Assembly: GCA_030631125.1 (NCBI GenBank)
Contig: DAOVLS010000051.1
Coordinates: 1 to 11,130 of the forward strand
Length of the DNA stretch: 11,130 nt
Direction of reading: 5' to 3'
Source of the DNA: Planctomycetales bacterium
GTDB lineage: Bacteria; Planctomycetota; Phycisphaerae; SM23-33
Positions 6,930-11,130 of the stretch are shown here, piece by piece; the stretch's first letter is position 1, and each line of letters starts with the position of its first letter. Below the pieces are notes generated by a model. That model ran no database searches and was not told the origin of the DNA. It saw only the letters and a list, made by a program, of their open reading frames with translations. A program made the position numbers and the translations under genes.

Positions 6930-8471
6930 ATGCAGAAGAAGACGGCATACATCGCGGCGATTGTGATGTTTTTCGCGTTGGGCGCCCATGCAGCCGAGAA
7001 GTCGATGGACAAATCCGGCAAGATGTGGACGCCCATCGAATGGAGCCTGGAGAATCCGACGTTCAAGGGTAATCCCTACGACCTGATTGCCACAGCCGCC
7101 TTTGTCCATACCAAAAGCGGCGAGAAGCGCACCACAGAGATGTTCTACGCGGGCCCCCAGGAGGCGGGCAAGGGCAAGACCTGGAAATTCCGCTTCACCG
7201 GCACGCGTACGGGCAAATGGACATTTACCACGGCCAGCGGCGACGCTGACCTTGCCGGTAAAAGCGGCACCGTGGTCATCAAGCCCAACCCCGACCCGAA
7301 GATCAAAGGTTTCCTGACCACCAGGGGCAGCAAGTTTGCCCGCCGGGTCGGCGACAGCGGCAAACTGGAGGCCGTCCGATTCAACGTCTATATGAACGGC
7401 GGAATGGGACTCAGGTTACATAAAAAGGATGGCTTGAAAAACCTGGATGCATATCTCCGGGACACAAAGCAATACGGCTTCGATACGATATTCGTCATAG
7501 TCGCCAACAGTTGGTTCAAGTCGGGCACCTTGAGTTACCGGCAGCACAAGAGCAAAGATCCCGACCAGGCGACGTTCGAGCGGCTTGAAAAATTCATCAC
7601 GACACTCCACTCTCGAGGCTTTCACCTGCATATCTGGGCCTGGGGCGACGAGTATCGCAAGTGGACGCCTGTCGGAGTCGGCGGGATTAACGGCGTCCCG
7701 GACAAGCGGCTCCAGCGTTACATCGCCGCCCGGCTGGGGCCTCTGCCCGGCTGGTCGATGGGATACGGCTTCGATCTCCAGGAGTGGGTCTCGGAAAAGC
7801 AGGTGGGCGAGTGGGCCGCCTACATGCACCGGCATCTCGGCTGGCGGCATCTGTTGTGCGCCCGCGGGCGAACGCACAGGGAACTGGACGTGATTTCCTA
7901 TTCGCACTCCGGGCCTAAAACCTACCGGGACGTGGTCAAGGCCATGAACAAAGACGCCAAGCGCCCCCACTTCTACGAGGAACGGTTCACGTACAAGCGA
8001 TGGAACAAGTACGACATGACGACGACACGTCGGCATCTCTGGTGGTACACCATGGCCGGCGGTATGGGGAGTTGGTGGGGGTTCTTTGGAAAAGGCGGCA
8101 ACGATTACGACCCCGAAAAATTCAAGTATCCAAACCCCGAACAACTGCTGACCTGCGCTCGATTCTGGAATGACAGATTTCTGTTGGACATGGCCCGCGC
8201 CAACGAACTGTCCGACGGATACTGCCTGAAAACAACCTCCAATACCAGGTTCGTGTTTTACAAGGAAGATGCCGTTTCAATCAAAATGGACCTGTCCAAA
8301 ATGACGGGACCTCAAAAGGCAGTGGCGGTTGACACGCTGAAACCTTACAAGGAAATCCCCCTCGGCAAACTCAAGGGCGAAGACCGGACCTGGAAGGCTC
8401 CGTACAAATCCGATTGGGCAATTGCGGTCGGCGAGTTTGGAAAAAGCAGTCCCAAAGAAGCGCCCCGATGA
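6930..8471 (+). CDS. Secreted DUF5060 / glycoside-hydrolase-like barrel protein, paralogue of the upstream gene's C-terminal half
   Basis: A 513-residue exported protein with a signal peptide at 1-22 (MQKKTAYIAAIVMFFALGA, cleavage near HAA/EKS). Residues ~33-120 form a DUF5060-like beta-sandwich (WTPIEWSLENP, GNPYDLIATAAF, TWKFRFTGTRTGKWTFTT). Residues ~125-430 form a glycosidase-like TIM barrel with motifs shared with the upstream fusion: LHIWAWGDE (~233-241), DKRLQRYIAARLGPLPGW, MGYGFDLQEW (E285) and HFYEERF (E350). E285 and E350 align with E814 and E891 of the upstream protein and are candidate acid/base and nucleophile. A beta-rich cap (~440-502) closes the protein. The architecture matches secreted DUF5060/DUF4038-type putative glycosidases, so a role in polysaccharide breakdown is likely, with unknown substrate. 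ATG 6930 is preferred (GAGGAG 9 nt upstream) over GTG 6927. It lacks the VCBS and UnbV domains. It follows the fusion gene by 111 bp, mostly taken up by a hairpin element, and probably shares its transcript. Confidence 0.8.
   Translation: MQKKTAYIAAIVMFFALGAHAAEKSMDKSGKMWTPIEWSLENPTFKGNPYDLIATAAFVHTKSGEKRTTEMFYAGPQEAGKGKTWKFRFTGTRTGKWTFTTASGDADLAGKSGTVVIKPNPDPKIKGFLTTRGSKFARRVGDSGKLEAVRFNVYMNGGMGLRLHKKDGLKNLDAYLRDTKQYGFDTIFVIVANSWFKSGTLSYRQHKSKDPDQATFERLEKFITTLHSRGFHLHIWAWGDEYRKWTPVGVGGINGVPDKRLQRYIAARLGPLPGWSMGYGFDLQEWVSEKQVGEWAAYMHRHLGWRHLLCARGRTHRELDVISYSHSGPKTYRDVVKAMNKDAKRPHFYEERFTYKRWNKYDMTTTRRHLWWYTMAGGMGSWWGFFGKGGNDYDPEKFKYPNPEQLLTCARFWNDRFLLDMARANELSDGYCLKTTSNTRFVFYKEDAVSIKMDLSKMTGPQKAVAVDTLKPYKEIPLGKLKGEDRTWKAPYKSDWAIAVGEFGKSSPKEAPR
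8259..8438 (+). repeat. C-terminal coding block shared with the upstream paralogue, copy 2
   Basis: Counterpart of 6618-6797: 89% identical at the nucleotide level over 180 nt without gaps, covering the C-terminal beta-rich cap. Confidence 0.85.
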
Positions 8472-8547
8472 AGCAGGAGCCTGTTACAAAACATGGTACA
8501 AGAGTCTGAATGATCAGAATATTTTTAATTATTTTCAGGAAAATTTG

Positions 8548-8577
8548 TTGCCAGACCTGAAGATCGGTGTGTATAAG
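8548..8577 (+). promoter_or_regulatory. Candidate promoter for the leader and exporter operon
   Basis: TTGCCA (8548-8553) and TATAAG (8572-8577) are spaced by 18 nt at the edge of an AT-rich stretch. Transcription would start near 8584, leaving about 20 nt of 5' UTR, just enough to hold the GAGGAG Shine-Dalgarno sequence of the 24-codon leader ORF. Confidence 0.4.
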
Positions 8578-8603
8578 GAGAGTGTTATTGAGGAGATTGT
8601 CGC

Positions 8604-8678
8604 ATGTGGAACTATTTTAAGGTACCGAATATTCACCGCGTTATCGGCGGTGAGCGGGTTCCGCGCACGCTCCTTTAG
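8604..8678 (+). CDS. Putative 24-residue leader peptide
   Basis: ATG 8604 is preceded by GAGGAG (8590-8595) at 8 nt, one of the best Shine-Dalgarno arrangements in the window. The frame encodes 24 residues beginning MWNYFKVPNIHR and ends at TAG 8676-8678. The stop lies 13 nt before the terminator stem. There is no membrane segment or known domain, and no run of one amino acid as in classical trp or his leaders, though the start is rich in aromatic residues (W2, Y4, F5). Codons 16-19 overlap the first of two GTGAGCGGGTT repeats. I infer a regulatory leader ORF for the ABC exporter; it could instead be a chance short frame. Confidence 0.4.
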   Translation: MWNYFKVPNIHRVIGGERVPRTLL

Positions 8679-8691
8679 GTTATCAGCACGG

Positions 8692-8719
8692 CCCGCTTAC
8701 CCCCTGTGAGCGGGTTTTT
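8692..8719 (+). terminator. Intrinsic terminator (likely attenuator) ahead of the ABC exporter
   Basis: CCCGCTTA (8692-8699) pairs with TGAGCGGG (8707-8714) in an 8-bp stem with one T-G wobble and a 7-nt loop, followed directly by TTTTT (8715-8719). The 5' strand can pair equally well with an identical TGAGCGGG at 8651-8658, and the 3' strand with 8752-8764. It lies 78 bp before the exporter start codon, so it would block the exporter unless bypassed, or it ends the upstream transcript. Confidence 0.6.
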
Positions 8720-8797
8720 GGGAAGACTCCTTTCTTTTTAAATCCTACGGACCTGCTCACGGGGAAAGTATATCTATAAAGAAGAACGAGCGGTTTT

Positions 8798-10633
8798 ATG
8801 TCAGGCAAAGGTAAAGTTCTGTGGTCGTTGATGTCAGGTCAGCGTTTTCGTTACGCCGCCGCCATTACTGCGATGGTGCTCTCGGCGGCGATAGCGTTTC
8901 TGCCCCCGCTGATCGGGCGTGCAACCATTGACCATGTCATAGACGGCAAGGAACTCCGCGCTCCGCAGTTTGTGAAGGATTTCGTCGAGTGGATCGGCGG
9001 TCGCGACCTGCTGGAGCACCGGTTGTGGATTCCCGCGATTGCTATTGTGACTATGGCCGCGATTAGCGGTCTGTTTATGTACCTGAAAGGCAGGTGGGCG
9101 TCTATCGCGTCGGAGTCGATCGCCCGCAAACTGCGCCGCCGCCTGTACGACCACCTCCAGCACCTGCCTTGCAGTTATCACGACCAGGCAGAGACCGGCG
9201 ACCTTGTGCAACGGTGCAGCAGCGACGTGGAGACGGTCCGCCTGTTCCTGGCGACGCAGATTGTCGAAGTCGGTCGCGGCGGGGTCATGTTGGCTATCGC
9301 GGCGCCGGTGATGCTGGCTATAAACGTGCGGATGGCGCTGCTGGCGATGGTGCTTCTGGGGCCTGTCCTGGTCTTTTCGATTGTTTTCTTCATCAAGGTC
9401 AAGAACGTCTTCAAGCGGATGGACGAGGCAGAGGGCGCGATGACCGCGATGCTCGCCGAGAATCTCACCGGTATCCGCGTGGTTCGCGCGTTCGCCCGCC
9501 AGGAGTTCGAATGCGAGAAATTCGCCGCCAAAAACGTCCTCTACCGCGACCGCTGGCGCAGCCTGATGCGAGTTATGTCGTGGTTCTGGTCGTGCAGCGA
9601 CGTGCTGTCCATGACGCAGGTGGGTATCGTGCTGCTGGCGGGCGGATACTATGTCGCGCTGGGCGAGCCGCGAGGCGGGATAAGCGTCGGGACGTTCCTC
9701 GCCTTCTTCGTGTTCGTGAACATGTACCTCTGGCCTATCCGGCGAATGGGAAGAATCATGGCCGAACTCGGCAAGGCGATGGTCTCCATAGGGAGGATAA
9801 GCGAAATCCTCGACGAGAAGCGCGAGGATTACGACGACAAGGTCAAGGACGTCGACCAACAGGCCGAACGCGCCGGACTTCGACGAGCTCAGTCGAGTCG
9901 CGGTGAGATTGTCTTCGATAACGTCAGTTTCTCCCACGGCGACGAGGCGGTGCTGCACGACGTTTCGCTGCACGTCGAGCCGGGCTCGACGCTGGCGATC
10001 CTCGGGCCTAGCGGATCGGGAAAGAGCACGCTGATTAACCTGCTGCTGCGCCTGTACGACTATCGCGACGGGTCGATCCGCCTGGACGGGCGCGAACTCC
10101 GCGAGATGGACCGCAAGTTCGTCCGTTCGCAGATCGGCGTGGTGCTCCAGGAGCCGTTCCTTTACTCCCGGAGCCTGCGTGAGAACATCAAACTGTCCCG
10201 GTCGGCGGCGCGTGACGAGGAGATGGTCGAGGCCGCTTCGGCTGCGTGCGTCCACGACGCAATTGCCGATTTCGACAGCGGTTACGACACGGTCGTCGGC
10301 GAGAAGGGTGTAACACTTTCGGGCGGTCAGAGGCAGCGAGTCGCCTTGGCGCGGGCCATACTGAAAGACCCGCCCATCCTCATTCTCGACGACGCTCTCA
10401 GCAGCGTCGATACGCGGACCGAAAACATGATTCTCCGGGCGCTGCGCCGCCGGCACGGAAGGCATACTACGCTGATAATCGCCCATCGTCTCTCGACGCT
10501 CATGGAGGCCGATAACATTATCGTGCTTGAGGACGGGCGAATCGCCCAGACCGGAACGCACCAGGACCTGCTGAAGCAGCCCGGCCTATACCGCCGGCTG
10601 TGGAAAATACAAAGTTACGTAGAAAATAAGTAG
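8798..10633 (+). CDS. ABC exporter half-transporter (permease fused to ATPase), degenerate-site subunit of a probable heterodimer
   Basis: A 611-residue type IV ABC exporter subunit of normal length. The membrane domain spans ~17-325, with helices near 18-40, 78-97, 160-177, 180-200 and 270-310. The nucleotide-binding domain (~368-600) is complete: Walker A GPSGSGKST (403-411), Q-loop Q451, signature LSGGQ (507-511), Walker B ILILDD (527-532), D-loop SSVDT and H-loop H563. The residue after the Walker B Asp is Asp rather than the catalytic Glu. This change marks the degenerate ATP site in heterodimeric exporters such as BmrC/BmrD (YheI/YheH), LmrC/LmrD and TM287/288. The next gene encodes a second half-transporter, as expected for such a pair. 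Substrates of this family are drugs, lipids or peptides; none can be named here. The start codon has a weak ribosome-binding site and is preceded by the attenuator-like leader. The C-terminus (...SYVENK) appears to have been rewritten by the duplication described at 10595-10746. Confidence 0.92.
   Translation: MSGKGKVLWSLMSGQRFRYAAAITAMVLSAAIAFLPPLIGRATIDHVIDGKELRAPQFVKDFVEWIGGRDLLEHRLWIPAIAIVTMAAISGLFMYLKGRWASIASESIARKLRRRLYDHLQHLPCSYHDQAETGDLVQRCSSDVETVRLFLATQIVEVGRGGVMLAIAAPVMLAINVRMALLAMVLLGPVLVFSIVFFIKVKNVFKRMDEAEGAMTAMLAENLTGIRVVRAFARQEFECEKFAAKNVLYRDRWRSLMRVMSWFWSCSDVLSMTQVGIVLLAGGYYVALGEPRGGISVGTFLAFFVFVNMYLWPIRRMGRIMAELGKAMVSIGRISEILDEKREDYDDKVKDVDQQAERAGLRRAQSSRGEIVFDNVSFSHGDEAVLHDVSLHVEPGSTLAILGPSGSGKSTLINLLLRLYDYRDGSIRLDGRELREMDRKFVRSQIGVVLQEPFLYSRSLRENIKLSRSAARDEEMVEAASAACVHDAIADFDSGYDTVVGEKGVTLSGGQRQRVALARAILKDPPILILDDALSSVDTRTENMILRALRRRHGRHTTLIIAHRLSTLMEADNIIVLEDGRIAQTGTHQDLLKQPGLYRRLWKIQSYVENK
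10595..10623 (+). repeat. 29-bp direct repeat, copy 1 (in the 3' end of the first ABC gene)
   Basis: Starts CGGCTGTGGAAAATACAAAG and continues to TACGTAGA; it encodes RLWKIQSYV plus two bases of the next codon. It is identical over 29 bp to 10718-10746. Between the copies lie 17 bp and the 77-bp hairpin element. Confidence 0.95.
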
Positions 10634-10640
10634 CCGAATG

Positions 10641-10717
10641 TAGGCTGGGACGGAGCGGAGCGGAGTCCCACCTTTTTCACGAATCGCCGGGATTACGCTT
10701 CGCTTCGTCCCGGCCTA
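10641..10717. repeat. 77-bp hairpin element, copy B
   Basis: Arms 10641-10669 and 10689-10717 match at 24 of 29 positions around a 19-nt loop. If read as RNA, G-U pairs cover all but one of the five mismatches. It matches copy A at 72 of 77 positions. It lies between the two ABC transporter genes, 7 bp after the stop codon of the first, and is bracketed by the 29-bp direct repeat. Confidence 0.85.
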
Positions 10718-10746
10718 CGGCTGTGGAAAATACAAAGTTACGTAGA
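10718..10746 (+). repeat. 29-bp direct repeat, copy 2 (relic of the first ABC gene's original 3' end)
   Basis: Identical to 10595-10623. Read in the same frame it continues GAG GAA CAA TGA, giving an ancestral ending of SYVEEQ with its TGA at 10754-10756 overlapping the ATG of the next gene. It also carries the GAGG ribosome-binding site of that gene. Confidence 0.95.
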
Positions 10747-10752
10747 GGAACA

Positions 10753-11130
10753 ATGACTACCGAAGCGGTCAGATTGGAAGAGGAAGAATACGTCGGGCAA
10801 CTGAAATGGCCCGTGTGGAAGAAGGTCTTCAGTTTCGCCGGGCCTCACAAGCGCTGCATGGCGATGCTTGTCGCCGTTGCGTTGACAGTGGCCGGAATTG
10901 ATGCTGTCTTTCCGCTGGTAACTCTCGGCGTTGTGAACGACGCCGTCAGGAACGGCGAGAAGATGCAACTATGGTTTTGGATCCTGGCGTACAGTTTTCT
11001 GGTGCTGCTGTCGGGCGTGTGCTTCTGGGCGATGATCCGTCTGGCCGGAAGGGTTTCCACGGGCATGGCCCACGACATTCGCCGCGCCGGCTTCGGGCAT
11101 TTGCAGGAATTGTCGTTCTCTTACTACGAC
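10753..11130 (+). CDS. ABC exporter half-transporter, partner subunit (partial, N-terminal 126 residues)
   Basis: The frame opens at ATG 10753 and is still open at the end of the window. It shows a charged N-terminus (MTTEAVRLEEEEYVGQ), the usual lead-in WPVWKKVFSFAGPHKR, a first membrane helix at about 35-60 (MAMLVAVALTVAGIDAVFPL), a second at about 73-95 (LWFWILAYSFLVLLSGVCFW), and the coupling region DIRRAGFGHLQELSFSYYD typical of exporter membrane domains (compare LYDHLQHLPCSYHD in the first gene). The ATP-binding domain lies beyond the window. GAGG (10745-10748) precedes the start by 4 nt. As partner of the degenerate-site subunit, it should carry the catalytic Glu in Walker B; this cannot be seen here. 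The start was probably once coupled to the first gene through an ATGA overlap. Confidence 0.88.
   Translation, partial: MTTEAVRLEEEEYVGQLKWPVWKKVFSFAGPHKRCMAMLVAVALTVAGIDAVFPLVTLGVVNDAVRNGEKMQLWFWILAYSFLVLLSGVCFWAMIRLAGRVSTGMAHDIRRAGFGHLQELSFSYYD

Larger units (their letters stand above)
8472..8797 (+). other. Leader-like intergenic region before the ABC exporter genes
   Basis: This 326-bp gap holds, in order, an AT-rich stretch, a candidate promoter (8548-8577), a mini-ORF with a good Shine-Dalgarno sequence (8604-8678), a terminator hairpin with five T residues (8692-8719), and a further segment (8752-8764) complementary to the 3' terminator strand. A plus-strand frame also runs through 8472-8709 from within the end of the previous gene, but it has no start signal of its own and no recognised motif. 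The exporter start at 8798 has only a weak purine stretch upstream (GAAGAACGAG). Confidence 0.6.

Noticed and set aside
7416..8144. 242-codon minus-strand frame opposite the second enzyme gene
   Set aside because: Same shadow effect; the plus-strand frame is conserved with its paralogue and the minus frame carries no motif.
8834..10561. 575-codon minus-strand open frame opposite the ABC exporter gene
   Set aside because: It is the antisense shadow of a clearly coding gene: rich in His, Arg, Asp and Gln, with no domain, while the plus strand carries every ABC motif in order.

Overview
The window looks like a piece of a GC-rich (clearly above 50% in the genes) bacterial genome, most likely a Planctomycetota member of the Phycisphaerae/Sedimentisphaerales kind. 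This is an inference from gene content: large secreted beta-helix and VCBS/UnbV proteins, a DUF5060-type glycosidase pair, an excisionase-like HTH protein and small lone membrane genes. No marker gene here fixes the taxonomy.

Layout. (1) 1-227, minus: 5' part of a gene for a MerR/excisionase-type helix-turn-helix protein that runs off the window. (2) 228-621: intergenic, with a candidate promoter and a 16-bp palindrome. (3) 622-2676, minus: secreted right-handed beta-helix (pectate-lyase-like) protein with a fibronectin-III-like domain. (4) 2677-2975: divergent intergenic region with two inverted repeats and a good promoter for the next gene. (5) 2976-3473, plus: small two-helix membrane protein. 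(6) 3525-3597: tRNA-Lys(CUU). (7) 3660-6818, plus: very large secreted fusion of a seven-bladed VCBS/FG-GAP propeller, a UnbV/ASPIC domain, a DUF5060 domain and a glycoside-hydrolase-like barrel. (8) 6930-8471, plus: a shorter secreted paralogue of the C-terminal half of that fusion. (9) 8472-8797: a leader-like region with promoter, a 24-codon mini-ORF with a good Shine-Dalgarno sequence, and an intrinsic terminator whose strands can pair in alternative ways. (10) 8798-10633, plus: ABC exporter half-transporter. (11) 10753-11130, plus: start of the partner half-transporter, cut by the window end.

The enzyme genes look like a small polysaccharide-degradation neighbourhood acting outside the cytoplasm. 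The two ABC genes look like a heterodimeric exporter of the BmrC/BmrD or TM287/288 type, because the first carries the Asp-for-Glu change in Walker B that marks the degenerate ATP site.

The most interesting signals are non-coding. First, the leader before the exporter has the full geometry of a ribosome-controlled attenuator. Second, a 77-bp hairpin element occurs twice, each time between a stop codon and the next co-directional gene. Third, the copy between the two ABC genes is bracketed by a perfect 29-bp direct repeat of the first gene's tail, and the sequence still shows the ancestral ATGA stop/start overlap that the insertion broke.
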